Positions 35,735 to 44,480 are shown, numbered from the stretch's first letter. The stretch is 64,000 bases of DNA from Sphingopyxis panaciterrulae (GCF_014199295.1 NZ_JACIJH010000015.1:45231-109230), one strand, 5' to 3'. Notes: generated from the letters alone by a model not told the origin. Numbers and translations: made by a program.

Positions 35735-36315
35735 GCGTCCGTATCTCGCGCTTTGCGGATGGCGACGCGCGCCTTGCTGATATGCTTTTCCACGCGCTTG
35801 ATGCTCATGCCCTTGATTCGTGCGATCTCTTCATAACTGAGGTTCTCGAACCTGTGCATCAGGAATACATCCTGTGTGGTTGTACCGAGGCGGGCGATCG
35901 CCTGCTCGGCGCGGCGGATCATGTCGCGCGCCTCCAGCGCGACATGGGGATCAGGGCCGGCGATCTCTTGCTCCTCGAAGCTGTGATGGGCGGAAATCCG
36001 GCTGCGCACCCCTGAGCGCGCGCGGTTCCTGAGGACCGACCGCGCCGCGGCGGCGAGATAGGCGGCGGGGGCGTCGAGCAGGCCCGCGCGATGGCCCTTC
36101 GCCGAGAAGACGCGGCGAAAGGTCTCCTGGACCAGGTCGCCTACTTCTTGCGGCGGCACGCTGCGGCGGAAGATTCCGGCAACGAGCGGGCGCTGCGCCG
36201 CGTAGAGCGCCTCGGCGCGCGCGCTGCTGCCGAAACCGGCCCAGTCGTCGGGCGGCAGCGGATCGGCGGCATCGAGGCCGCGCCGTCCGTCCTTCTCGCT
36301 GTCGTCATAGTCCAT
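35731..36315 (-). CDS. fecI: ECF sigma factor, FecI type
   Basis: Sigma region 2 (IFRRSVPPQEVGDLVQETFRRVFSA, partly quoted) and region 4 (LGTTTQDVFLMHRFENLSYE, EIARIKGMSIKRVEKHISKA) are clear. The ATG at 36315 gives 194 residues with AAGG about 9 bases upstream. An in-frame ATG at 36456 would add 47 basic residues and is less likely. It starts the fecI-fecR-receptor-isopeptidase operon, which the sigma factor probably activates upon lasso peptide binding. The lasso biosynthesis genes are on the opposite strand. Confidence 0.92.
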   Translation of the reverse strand: MDYDDSEKDGRRGLDAADPLPPDDWAGFGSSARAEALYAAQRPLVAGIFRRSVPPQEVGDLVQETFRRVFSAKGHRAGLLDAPAAYLAAAARSVLRNRARSGVRSRISAHHSFEEQEIAGPDPHVALEARDMIRRAEQAIARLGTTTQDVFLMHRFENLSYEEIARIKGMSIKRVEKHISKARVAIRKARDTDA

Positions 36316-37187
36316 CGCGTCCGCCTTCGAGAAGGCAGCGACCGCGCCGACGAGCCGGGCGTTGAGAACAGGTACGAGAAACCCGCGCCGCCGCCTTTGG
36401 CCCGAGGGCTTGGACATGCGCAGACGGCCACCCGGCGGGATGGCATTCAGGGACATTGACTCTCGAACGGAGTTCTCACGCTCCGGCATCCGGCGCTTCG
36501 CTGCCCGATGCCGGACCAGCATAACCGGCTGTGCCGTAAGGGCAAGAGTCTGCCGGGAGACCGCTCGACTACGGACCGGATTCGAAGGGGTACGGGAGAC
36601 GAGTCTGGTTTCGGCCGTGCTCGACGAGACCGGTCGGAGGCCGGGATCCACAAAGTCTCGGTTGATGCGCGCGGCCCGAAAGGAGCGCGCACTGGCGGCG
36701 GCGGGCGCCGCCAGAGGTCGCGCGTCGCACGGTTGGCCGCGCTGCGCGCTTGGGCTCGCTGGTCTTGGCGCGGCGGCGGCTAAGCACAGCTGCGCACGCA
36801 CGCCGCCGCGCCTGCGGCTCGCCAAGGGCGCGAGTTTTCAGGCCCTTCGGGCCGCGGTCGAGGCCGATCGCATCGACATTGTTGGGCGGTGCCGTTCGGG
36901 GCGCCGGGGCGATGCGGTGAATATGTCGACGAAGCCGGGCTGAGGACGCCGCGCGGAGCGCGGCGGCGCTTTGGTGGGCCGGCACCTCGGACATCGGCGC
37001 GGGCGGCGCACGGCCTGTGGGACCGCCCGGCGCCCGCGCAAGCCCGCCTCCGGCGGGCTCCTCCGCTTCGCTGCGGCCCTGCGGGTGCGCGGCCGCCTCG
37101 CTGGGCGGTCCCTTGCCCCGTGCGTTCGCCGCCCGCCCCGCTGTCCGGGGCCGGCCGCGGCGGATTTTGGTCCGGAGGAGAGGCACC
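36316..37187. other. GC-rich region without a convincing gene
   Basis: These 872 bases separate the fecI operon from the conjugative-element genes. Open frames exist on both strands but are arginine/alanine-rich with no recognisable domain. The segment 37020-37187 is a low-complexity leader in front of the ArdC gene and includes a 40-base unit (37059-37098) repeated at 41761-41800. The promoter of fecI should lie in the first 150 bases. The left boundary of the mobile region is probably here, but I see no attachment site. Confidence 0.5.
37059..37098 (+). repeat. 40-base leader repeat, copy 1 (upstream of ArdC gene)
   Basis: This unit matches 41761-41800 at 36 of 40 positions (mismatches at unit positions 10, 15, 23 and 33). 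It lies 89 bases before the ArdC start. The role is unknown; the position in front of element genes suggests a shared leader or recombination track. Confidence 0.6.
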
Positions 37188-38360
37188 GTGAACGCATTCC
37201 CGCAAGCCTTGGGCAAGGCCGCACCCTCGCGAAGCTCCGCGCGACGGGGCGACAGAGGCGCTGACAGCGCGGGCGGCGCCGCGACGCGCGGCCGAACGCG
37301 CGACAAGGGCCGCACCGGCGACGGGGTGCGCGGCGGCGCGCCGGGCGTGTCGCTCTATGACGAGGTGACCGCGCGGATCGTGGGCGAACTCGAGGAAGGG
37401 CGTATTCCGTGGGTGCGGCCTTGGGACGCCGCCGCCTTCGCGCCGGGCCTGCCGCGCAACGCCGAAACGCGGCGCAGCTATTCGGGCATCAATATCCTCA
37501 TCCTCTGGAGCGAGGCGGTGCAGCGCGGTTTCGCCGCGCAAGGCTGGCTGACCTTCAACCAAGCGCGGCAGGCGGGCGGACAGGTCCGCAAGGGCGAAAA
37601 GGGCACGACCATCTTCTACGCCGCGCGCTTCACGCCCCAAGAAAAGGGCGGGCGCGGCGCGGGCGGCGCAGCGGTGGCGCCCGCTTCCGTCCCCGACGGG
37701 CGCAGCGGCGCGGGAGGGGCGAGCGGAGAGGGGGGCGACCGCTCGATTCCGTTCCTCAAGCGCTTCACCGTGTTCAACGTCGCGCAGGTCGAGGGCCTCC
37801 CCGAGCGGTGCACCGCGCCCGACCCCTTGCGCCTGCCGCGCGAGACAATCCCGGTCGCCGAGGCGCTGCTCGCGGCGAGCGGCGCCGATATCCGCATCGG
37901 CGGCAACGAGGCCTATTATTCGCCATCGGGCGATTTCGTCGCGCTGCCGCACCAGCAGGCGTTCCGCGCGCAGATCGACTTTTACCGCACCGCGCTGCAC
38001 GAACTCGGCCACTGGACCGGTCATAGGTCGCGGCTCGATCGCGACCAGACGGGCGGCTTCGGCAGCGCCGCCTATGGCCGCGAGGAGCTTTGCGCCGAAC
38101 TCGCGAGCGCCTTCCTCTGTGCGTCGCTCGGCATCGCGCCGACCGTTCGCCACGCCGACTATATCGGCGCGTGGCTCGCGATCATGCGCGCCGATACGCG
38201 CGCAATCTTCAAGGCGGCGAGCCTCGCGTCGAAAGCGGCGGACTATCTGCTCGCCTTCGCTCCCGCGCCAGCGGGCGGCGACATCGAAGGCGCTCCCGCC
38301 GCCGCGCGCGGCATGGGCGCGGCGCGCCACGAAGCGACAGGCGGAGAGGCGGGGCAATGA
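37188..38360 (+). CDS. ardC: ArdC-like antirestriction protein (ssDNA-binding domain plus zincin metalloprotease)
   Basis: The 390-residue protein has an N-terminal ssDNA-binding domain (SLYDEVTARIVGELEEGRIP, WVRPWDA, NAETRRSYSGINILILW) and a C-terminal zincin with the zinc motif HELGHWTGH (about residue 272) plus a downstream Glu in YGREELCAELASAFLC. ArdC proteins protect incoming plasmid DNA during conjugation. The GTG start at 37188 has GGAGGAG upstream; the frame is open earlier, but that part is the repeat-rich leader. The ATG of the next gene overlaps its stop. It is the first gene of the conjugative-element segment. Confidence 0.9.
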   Translation: MNAFPQALGKAAPSRSSARRGDRGADSAGGAATRGRTRDKGRTGDGVRGGAPGVSLYDEVTARIVGELEEGRIPWVRPWDAAAFAPGLPRNAETRRSYSGINILILWSEAVQRGFAAQGWLTFNQARQAGGQVRKGEKGTTIFYAARFTPQEKGGRGAGGAAVAPASVPDGRSGAGGASGEGGDRSIPFLKRFTVFNVAQVEGLPERCTAPDPLRLPRETIPVAEALLAASGADIRIGGNEAYYSPSGDFVALPHQQAFRAQIDFYRTALHELGHWTGHRSRLDRDQTGGFGSAAYGREELCAELASAFLCASLGIAPTVRHADYIGAWLAIMRADTRAIFKAASLASKAADYLLAFAPAPAGGDIEGAPAAARGMGAARHEATGGEAGQ

Positions 38361-38869
38361 TCCTGCTTCCCGCGCATCTGCGCTTCGCGCTCAACGCCAA
38401 TGGCCTGACGGGCCGCATCCACGCCGCGCGCGACGAGCGGTTCGACCCGCGCCCGGTCGTCAAATTTTTCAATCCGGTCGGCGCGGCGACGTGGCTTGCG
38501 ACCGAAATCGACGAAGATGGCGACACGCTGTTCGGGCTGGCCGACCTTGGTTTCGGCTGCCCCGAACTCGGCTGCTTCTCGCTCCGCGAAATCGAGGACG
38601 TGCGCTTGCCCTTCGGCCTCGCCATCGAGCGCGACGAGCATTTCTCGGGGCTGGCGCCGCTGTCGGTCTGGGCCGACATGGCGCGGCGCTTGGGGACGAT
38701 CATTCAGGCCGAGGCCGCGCTCCGCCGCAAGGCGCGCGATGCACGCACCCACCATCCATCGGCGTCGCCGCGCCCCGACAAAGGCGACCTCCAGCCGACC
38801 GAAGACGGGGGGCAGCGCGAGCGTCCGGCGCCGCCGTCGGCGGCGAACGACGAGCTTCCGCCACGCTAG
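38357..38869 (+). CDS. DUF2958 protein
   Basis: The 170-residue protein starts ILLPAHLRFALNANGLTGRI and contains KFFNPVGAATWLATEIDEDG and LFGLADLGFGCPELGCFSLR, the DUF2958 signature. This family accompanies ArdC and ParB-like genes on plasmids and conjugative elements; its function is not known. Start ATG overlaps the ArdC stop (ATGA). The C-terminal 45 residues are a variable, charged tail. Confidence 0.9.
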   Translation: MILLPAHLRFALNANGLTGRIHAARDERFDPRPVVKFFNPVGAATWLATEIDEDGDTLFGLADLGFGCPELGCFSLREIEDVRLPFGLAIERDEHFSGLAPLSVWADMARRLGTIIQAEAALRRKARDARTHHPSASPRPDKGDLQPTEDGGQRERPAPPSAANDELPPR

Positions 38870-38988
38870 GCGGCAAGGCGAGGCGGCGCGCCTTCGCCGT
38901 CAGGCCGGTTTCCGGGGGCAAACCCCGCCCACGGAAGTCCCGGGCGCGGAGACCGGAAACCGGCCACCCCAAGATATGGAGTGACGAC

Positions 38989-40896
38989 ATGAAACTCGAT
39001 TTTATCCCGCTCGACAAGCTCTCGGTCGATCCGGCCAATATGCGCGCCAAGGGGCGCGACCCCGACGTCAGCGACATATTGCCGAGCGTCCGCAAGCGCG
39101 GCGTTCTCGTTTCGCTGCTGGTTCGCCCCGCCGCCGAGGACGGTCATTTCCGGATTTCGGCGGGGCGGCGGCGCTTCACCGCCGCCAATATCGTCGTGCG
39201 CGAGGGCGGACCCGCGCGCCCCTTGCCGTGCGGCATCTTGGACGAGGACGACGACGCCGACGCCATCGAGGCGTCGATGCTCGAAAATCTCGCGCGCGTC
39301 GCGCCCGACGAGGTCAGCCAGTGGGAGGCGTTCGTCAAGCTGGTCAAGGCGGGTCGCAAGGTCGAGGAGATCGCCGCCGACTTCGCGTTCGAGGTGCCGA
39401 CGGTGAAGCGCATCCTCGCGCTCGGCAATCTCCTGCCGCGCATCCGCACCCTCTATCGGGGCGGCGAGATCGACCAGACGACGGTCAAACAGCTGACGCT
39501 CGCGAGCAAGAGCCAGCAGACGGCCTGGCTGGCCTTGTTCGACGACAAGGACGCCTATTGCCCGACCGGCTTCCGCCTCAAGGACTGGCTGTTCGGCGGC
39601 AATACGATCAAGGCCGACCATGCCCTGTTCGACGTCGAGGAGGCGAAGCTTGCGGTCATCGCCGACCTGTTCGGCGACGAAAGGCTGGTCACCGATACCG
39701 ACGCTTTCTGGACCCGCCAGATGGCCGAGGTCGAGGCCCGCCGCGCCGGCTATATCGAAGACGGCTGGAGCGACGTCGTCGTCCTCGACTGCGGCCAGCG
39801 TTTCGACCGCTACGACCATCGCCACACGTCGAAACGGCAGGGCGGGCGCGTCTATGTCGAGGTCCGCAAGTCGGGCGAAGTGACCTTCCACGAAGGCTTT
39901 CTGACCGAGAAGGAAGCCGCGAAGCGCGCCCGAAATGAGGGATTGGGCAGCGACGGCGGCGCGGCGCCCGACAAGGTTCAGCGGCCCGAGGTCACCTCTG
40001 CAATGGGCACCTATATCGACCTCCACCGCCATGCGGTGGTGCGCGCCGAGCTCGCGAAGCATGGCGGGGTCGCGCTCCGCGCGATGGCGGCGCATGTCAT
40101 CGCGAACGCCGACCATTATCGCGTCGAAACCCAGTCCTATGTCTGCGCAAAGGACGAGGTGCAGGAGAGCGTCGAGACGTGCGGCGCCGAAGTGATGTTC
40201 GACGAGCGCCGCCGCGCGGTGCTCGGCGTTCTCGGCTTCGACGGCGAGGATCTCACCGTCACCGCGCGCCGTGCCGGTCACCGCCAGTTCGCGCCGATCT
40301 TCGCGCGGCTGCTCGAACTGCCCGATCCGGTCGTCCTCGAAATCCTCGCCATCGTCATGGGCGAAACGCTCGCGGCGGGCAGCGAGGCGGTCGAGATGAT
40401 CGGCCAGTATCTGGACGTCGATATGGCGAAAGTCTGGACCCCCGATGCCGCCTTCTGGAACCAGATTCGCGACAAGGAGGTGCTCGGCAGGATCGTCGCC
40501 GAGGTCGCGGGCGATGACGTCGCCGCCGCTAATGCGGGCCAGCAGGCGAAGGTCCTCAAGACCATCGTGACCGATCATCTGGACGGCGCCAACGGCCGTC
40601 CGAAGGTCGAGGGATGGGTGCCGCGCTGGATGCGTTTCGCGCCGAGCGCCTATACTTCGCGCGGCGGGGTCGGGAGCGTCGCGGCGCACGACCGGTTGCT
40701 CCACATCATCGCGCGCGCCGCCGAGGCCGACGCCGCGCGCGAAGCCGAAGCGGCGGCCGTGGGCGAGGGCGAGACGGATGCGGATGCCGGGAGCCGCACC
40801 GCGACCGAGGACGATACTGGGAAAGATTCCGATGCCGATACCGGAGATGCCGGTGACGGTGCGGCGGCGGACGGCGACACCGCGCTCGCGGCCTGA
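38989..40896 (+). CDS. ParB/RepB-like nuclease-domain protein of conjugative elements
   Basis: Residues 1-100 are a ParB N-terminal domain (FIPLDKLSVDPANMRAKGRD, FRISAGRRRFTAA) followed by the ParB helix-turn-helix (SQWEAFVKLVKAGRKVEEIA, FEVPTVKRILALGNLL). The remaining 450 residues are specific to the long ParB-like proteins of sphingomonad and rhizobial elements, ending in an Asp/Glu/Ala-rich acidic tail (about 585-635). ATG at 38989 with GGAG at -9. No ParA or replication gene is nearby, so the role may be in element maintenance rather than canonical partition. An 11-bp-stem hairpin follows the stop. Confidence 0.88.
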   Translation: MKLDFIPLDKLSVDPANMRAKGRDPDVSDILPSVRKRGVLVSLLVRPAAEDGHFRISAGRRRFTAANIVVREGGPARPLPCGILDEDDDADAIEASMLENLARVAPDEVSQWEAFVKLVKAGRKVEEIAADFAFEVPTVKRILALGNLLPRIRTLYRGGEIDQTTVKQLTLASKSQQTAWLALFDDKDAYCPTGFRLKDWLFGGNTIKADHALFDVEEAKLAVIADLFGDERLVTDTDAFWTRQMAEVEARRAGYIEDGWSDVVVLDCGQRFDRYDHRHTSKRQGGRVYVEVRKSGEVTFHEGFLTEKEAAKRARNEGLGSDGGAAPDKVQRPEVTSAMGTYIDLHRHAVVRAELAKHGGVALRAMAAHVIANADHYRVETQSYVCAKDEVQESVETCGAEVMFDERRRAVLGVLGFDGEDLTVTARRAGHRQFAPIFARLLELPDPVVLEILAIVMGETLAAGSEAVEMIGQYLDVDMAKVWTPDAAFWNQIRDKEVLGRIVAEVAGDDVAAANAGQQAKVLKTIVTDHLDGANGRPKVEGWVPRWMRFAPSAYTSRGGVGSVAAHDRLLHIIARAAEADAAREAEAAAVGEGETDADAGSRTATEDDTGKDSDADTGDAGDGAAADGDTALAA

Positions 40897-40903
40897 CTTG
40901 AGG

Positions 40904-40930
40904 GGAAGGGCGGCGGCGCGCCGCCCTTCC
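40904..40930 (+). terminator. Hairpin after the ParB-like gene
   Basis: GGAAGGGCGGC pairs perfectly with GCCGCCCTTCC around a five-base loop, starting 8 bases after the stop. It is followed by a pyrimidine stretch but no T-run. A strong transcript end or pause is likely. Confidence 0.6.
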
Positions 40931-41144
40931 TCTCGCTTGGTCATGTTGCTGCCCCGAAGGCCCGGCGCGCCGCCCCTGACGGGGCGGCGCGGGGAGGGTG
41001 GAAAAGTCACGCGCCGGGGCGCGCCGCGAACGATCGCAGCGCGCCCCGGCGCGTGTCTTTGCGTTGGTTTTGCTGCTGCCGCGCGGCAGGCCTGCGGCGC
41101 CGCGCGATGTCTTTTGTCAGGATTGGGGCACCCTCGCGGCCCGG

Positions 41145-41438
41145 TCAGGCGAGCAGGCGGCGGAGGAAATAGACGCGGAAAAGATCGAGCAGCGCCTCGG
41201 CGGCTTCATTGTCGTTCGCGTGCGCGACCACCTGCAATCCGCCGTCGGGTCCCGGTTCATATTCGAACGGGTGGAGCCCCGTCAGGCGCAGCGCGGCGGG
41301 ATCGAGGCCATCGCGGCGGAGGCTCGCGAGCGCCTCGTCGTCGAGTGACAGCCCGATCCAGATGCCCGCGCTACGCGCGGCAATCATGCCCGGATCGCGG
41401 CCTTCGGCTGCGATACTGAGGCTTGCCCGTCCGTCCAT
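41145..41438 (-). CDS. Small hypothetical protein (97 residues)
   Basis: The protein reads MDGRASLSIAAEGRDPGMIA, GIWIGLSLDDEALASLRRDG, LTGLHPFEYEPGPDGGLQVV, then a helical end. I do not recognise a family, although similar short proteins sit opposite DUF736 genes on sphingomonad elements. ATG at 41438 follows AGGGGACC; an in-frame ATG at 41455-41453 upstream is possible. It is the only minus-strand gene inside the conjugative segment. Confidence 0.6.
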   Translation of the reverse strand: MDGRASLSIAAEGRDPGMIAARSAGIWIGLSLDDEALASLRRDGLDPAALRLTGLHPFEYEPGPDGGLQVVAHANDNEAAEALLDLFRVYFLRRLLA

Positions 41439-41868
41439 TTCGGTCCCCTGTGCGGCCATCGCCGGCCCCTGTCGATCGTCTGAAAAGCGGTCAGCCGTCC
41501 CCCACGAATCCGGCGCCCGAAGCCGAAGTCCTTGCATCGAAATCCCCGTCTTGGCCATCGGGATTCGTCCGTTGTCGTCACCGTTCGCCGCATCGCAGCC
41601 TTGGCGCTCCTGTCTCTTCCGGCACCCGTCCGGGGCTCGGGAAGGCGGTCTGGTACGGGGCGGCGGCGGCGCAACGGGCGCGTTCGCGCTATTTTCCCCG
41701 CCGGCTGCGCCGGCTCCTCGCGGCGGTGCCCAAGGGCACCCAAAATCGCGCGCGCGCCCGTCCTCCGCTGCGCTTCGGCCCTCCGGGTGCGCCGCCGCCT
41801 GATGCCCCGTCCTCGTCGTCCGCCACGCCCCGGGATGGTCCCGGCGGTGCATTTGAAGGAGACGAACC
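41439..41868. other. Leader region without a gene, contains the 40-base repeat
   Basis: The 430 bases upstream of the DUF736 gene hold no supported gene. They are GC-rich and include copy 2 of the 40-base repeat (41761-41800). The DUF736 promoter should be here. The layout (repeat-rich leader then strong ribosome site) matches that before the ArdC gene. Confidence 0.5.
41761..41800 (+). repeat. 40-base leader repeat, copy 2 (upstream of DUF736 gene)
   Basis: Matches 37059-37098 at 36 of 40 positions and lies 68 bases before the DUF736 start. A third, weaker relative may lie around 44010-44050, upstream of the gene at 44121. Confidence 0.6.
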
Positions 41869-42192
41869 ATGGCAGCAATCGGCTTTGTGAGCGGCAACAT
41901 GTCCGACGGATATCGCGGCCAGCTCAAGACGCTTTCGATCCGCGCCGAGATCGAAATCCGGGTCAACCGGACCAAGAATGGCGACGCCCAGCCCGACTTC
42001 CGGGTCTTCTCGGACAATGTCGAGATCGGCGCCGCGTGGGTCCGCACCGGGCAGGTGTCGGGCGAACCCTATGTCTCGCTCAGCCTCGCCGCGCCCGAAT
42101 TCGGGCCGCGCCGGCTCTATGCGAACCTCGGGCGCGCCGCCGGGCAGGACGACGAGGACACCTACGCCCTGATCTGGAACCCCGCCGACTGA
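41869..42192 (+). CDS. DUF736 protein
   Basis: The 107-residue protein has the DUF736 pattern: IGFVSGNMSDGYRGQLKTLS, a central strand region FRVFSDNVEIGAAWVRTGQV and SLSLAAPEFGPRRLYANLGR, ending YALIWNPAD. The family is restricted to plasmid and conjugative-element genes in Alphaproteobacteria and its function is unknown. ATG at 41869 has AAGGAG. A strong intrinsic terminator follows 15 bases after the stop, so it is a single-gene transcript. Confidence 0.92.
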   Translation: MAAIGFVSGNMSDGYRGQLKTLSIRAEIEIRVNRTKNGDAQPDFRVFSDNVEIGAAWVRTGQVSGEPYVSLSLAAPEFGPRRLYANLGRAAGQDDEDTYALIWNPAD

Positions 42193-42206
42193 GCGCTCCC
42201 ACCCTC

Positions 42207-42243
42207 GCCCCCGCGCCGTTTCCGGCGCGGGGGCTCGTTTTTT
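42207..42243 (+). terminator. Intrinsic terminator after the DUF736 gene
   Basis: A perfect 12-bp stem (GCCCCCGCGCCG with CGGCGCGGGGGC) around a TTTC loop is followed by TCG and six T residues at 42238-42243. This is the clearest rho-independent terminator in the window. Confidence 0.9.
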
Positions 42244-42350
42244 GCCGGGTCATTCTTCGAGCCTCTCCGCCCGGCGCACCGAGATGCATCTCCGGCGCAC
42301 CACGCGGCACCGAACGGCACCGCGCACCACATGGCCGGAGACCGGGAAAG

Positions 42351-42620
42351 ATGAGCGAACAGGATGACGAGATTATCAGGGCGCGGACGGCCAAACATGG
42401 CAGTCCGTTCCTGAACACCGAGCAGGCGGCGGCCTATCTCGGCCTTTGTCCGCGCAAACTTCAATATATGCGCAGCCGCTGCGTCGGACCCCGATACCGG
42501 CTCCACAGCCGCTTCATTCGCTATCATATCGACGATCTGATCATCTGGTCGCGCTCGACGGCGCCCGCCGACGATGCGCCGAAGCCGCGCGGAAACCGGA
42601 AGGGGAAAGGCGATGCGTGA
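42351..42620 (+). CDS. Excisionase-like HTH protein
   Basis: The 89-residue protein contains the MerR/excisionase-type fold (PFLNTEQAAAYLGLCPRKLQ, YMRSRCVGPRYRLHSRFIRY, HIDDLIIWSRS) and a basic tail. Such genes sit before the TraF/relaxase genes of conjugative elements and are often control or excision factors. ATG at 42351 is preceded by GGAGACCGGGAAAG. Its stop overlaps the S26 peptidase start, so the two are coupled. Confidence 0.85.
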   Translation: MSEQDDEIIRARTAKHGSPFLNTEQAAAYLGLCPRKLQYMRSRCVGPRYRLHSRFIRYHIDDLIIWSRSTAPADDAPKPRGNRKGKGDA

Positions 42621-43185
42621 GCGCCCCGACCTCCCGCTGATCGCATGGGGCGAAGCGCTCCGAGCTACGCGTCTCGCGCGCCAGCGGCGCCAGCTTCGCT
42701 TCGCCTTCGCGGCGTTCGGCATCGGCGCGCTTGGCCTTACCATCGCCGTGCCGCCGACTCCGCGTCTCGTCTGGAATGTGAGCGCCAGCGCGCCGCGCGG
42801 CCTCTATGTCGTGAGCCCCGGCGTCCCCGTCACAGCTGGCGACATGGTGGTTGCGCGGACCCCGGACCCGTGGCGGATGCTCGCCGCAAGGCGCCGTTAT
42901 CTGCCCGCCAATGTGCCGCTGGTGAAACGCGTCGTCGCAGCGCGCCGCGAGATCGTCTGCGCGCGCGGTCCCGACATTTCGATCAACGGCGTCCCCGCCG
43001 TGACCCGCCGCGCGCGCGACGCCAAGGGACGCATCCTGCCATGGTGGGAGGGCTGCGTCCGGCTCGGCGGCGGCGATGCTTTCCTGCTCATGGCGAACGA
43101 GGACGCATCGTTCGACGGGCGCTATTTCGGGGTCACGCGCGCGCGCGACATCCTTGGGCGGGCGCATCTTTTATGGGCGCGCTGA
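42613..43185 (+). CDS. traF: TraF-type S26 signal peptidase
   Basis: The 190-residue protein has one N-terminal membrane helix (FAFAAFGIGALGLTIAVPP) and the S26 motifs: the Ser in NVSASAPRGLYVVSPG, the Lys in NVPLVKRVVAARREIV, and GRYFGVTRARDILGRA. In conjugation systems TraF matures pilin (cyclises or processes TrbC). The start overlaps the HTH gene stop, and the stop overlaps the next start by 13 bases. No TrbC or other pilus gene is in the window. Confidence 0.9.
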   Translation: MRERPDLPLIAWGEALRATRLARQRRQLRFAFAAFGIGALGLTIAVPPTPRLVWNVSASAPRGLYVVSPGVPVTAGDMVVARTPDPWRMLAARRRYLPANVPLVKRVVAARREIVCARGPDISINGVPAVTRRARDAKGRILPWWEGCVRLGGGDAFLLMANEDASFDGRYFGVTRARDILGRAHLLWAR

Positions 43186-43880
43186 AACACCGCGCGGCGC
43201 TGCTCACCGCCCTCCTGACGCTTGCCGCCGGACCCTGCTTTGCGCGCGAAGCGGCGCCCTGGCGTGTCCATGTCAGCGACGCGGCGGCGCGCTTCGGGCT
43301 TCCCGAAGAGTGGGTGCTCCGCGTCATCGCCGCCGAGAGCGGCGGGCGGACCGAGCTCGGGGGCAAGCCGATCACCAGCCATGCGGGGGCGATGGGATTG
43401 ATGCAGGTGATGCCCGCGACCTGGGCGAGTCTGCGCGCGCGCTACCGCCTCGGGCCCGACCCGTACGACCCGCGCGACAATATCGTCGCGGGCACCGCCT
43501 ATCTGCGCGATATGTACGACCGCTTCGGTTATCCGGGATTGTTCGCGGCCTATAATGCGGGGCCCGGACGCTACGGCGAGCATCTCGCGCGCGGCCGTCC
43601 GCTGCCGCGCGAGACGCGCGACTATGTCGCGAAAATCACCGGGCAGGCGGCATTGCCGACCGCGACGGCATTGCCTTCGCGCGGCGATGAAGCGGAGGTG
43701 CCGCAGGCCGATGTCGACCCGATCTTCTTCGCGCGAAGCGAACGTGCAGGCCCCGCAGTGCTCGTGACAACGCCGCAGGCGGAGGCACGGTCAGCCATCA
43801 ATCATGTGGTGCCCGAACAGGGTGCGCGGCGCCCGGACCCGCTCTTCCTGCTGCGCGGCGGCGGCGATGACAGGCGCTAG
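43173..43880 (+). CDS. Lytic transglycosylase (SLT domain)
   Basis: A signal peptide (ALLTALLTLAAGPCFA) is followed by a soluble lytic transglycosylase domain with the catalytic Glu in VIAAESGGRTELGG and the conserved GAMGLMQVMPATWASL and LFAAYNAGPGRYGEHL. It cuts peptidoglycan to allow the transfer channel to pass. The 235-residue protein has a variable C-terminal 90 residues. The start overlaps the S26 peptidase gene by 13 bases, so they are coupled. Confidence 0.92.
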   Translation: MGALKHRAALLTALLTLAAGPCFAREAAPWRVHVSDAAARFGLPEEWVLRVIAAESGGRTELGGKPITSHAGAMGLMQVMPATWASLRARYRLGPDPYDPRDNIVAGTAYLRDMYDRFGYPGLFAAYNAGPGRYGEHLARGRPLPRETRDYVAKITGQAALPTATALPSRGDEAEVPQADVDPIFFARSERAGPAVLVTTPQAEARSAINHVVPEQGARRPDPLFLLRGGGDDRR

Positions 43881-44120
43881 GACATCGGCCGAGCGCCGGG
43901 GCGAGAGGGTAGGGCTCGTCTCGGCAAGGCCGAGTTTGACGGGCGGCGGCGCGGCTGTGCAAGGCCGGCGGGTGCCCCCCAATTTGCTGTGCAAATCGGT
44001 TCCCCCCACCGCCGCTTCGCGGCGCCTGCGCTGCGCTCCGGCGGCCCTGACAGCCGCGCCGTCGCCCGTCCCTGAAACATCGTTCCCGACTTGGGGAACG
44101 GTCGATTTCAGGAGGATATC

Positions 44121-44480
44121 ATGGTCGATGTTGCAATCTCCGGTGCCGCGGATCGCGTGTTCGAACGGCTGGTTTCGGGGCTCGAAACCGAGTTCGGGAG
44201 CGCCGCGGCTGAAGGGCTGGCGCGGGTCTTTGTCGAAGCCGAAGGCGGCGATTTCTACTGGGAGGCGCGCGAGAAAATGCGCTGGCTCGGGCTCTGGGAA
44301 GGTCTCGACGAGGAGCAGGCGGAGGCCCTCGACCGGGTGGCGGTTGCAGGCGTTTTCGACGGGCGCTGCTATGTCGCGGTGCTGCTCGTGGACGGCTGGG
44401 ACGCGGTGCAGGCTTTGCTCGGGGTGCGGCATTTCGAGGAGCGGGCGGCGGCGGACGACGCCTTTGCCAAAGCGCATTGA
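44121..44480 (+). CDS. Hypothetical protein (119 residues)
   Basis: The acidic, helical product (VFERLVSGLETEFGSAAAEG, MRWLGLWEGLDEEQAEALDR, YVAVLLVDGWDAVQALLGVR) has no family I recognise. The ATG at 44121 has a perfect AGGAGG. It lies in the conjugative segment after a 240-base gap rich in short repeats. Coding support is good from the ribosome site and codon pattern, while function is open. Confidence 0.7.
   Translation: MVDVAISGAADRVFERLVSGLETEFGSAAAEGLARVFVEAEGGDFYWEAREKMRWLGLWEGLDEEQAEALDRVAVAGVFDGRCYVAVLLVDGWDAVQALLGVRHFEERAAADDAFAKAH

Noticed and set aside
36569..36597. tRNA-like TTCGAATCC on the minus strand near a possible element boundary
   Set aside because: The flanking bases do not pair as a T-stem and no acceptor or anticodon arm can be built, so it is not a tRNA or an attachment site I can support.
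37059..41800. CRISPR-like repeats
   Set aside because: Only two copies, 4.7 kb apart, with no regular spacers and no cas genes.
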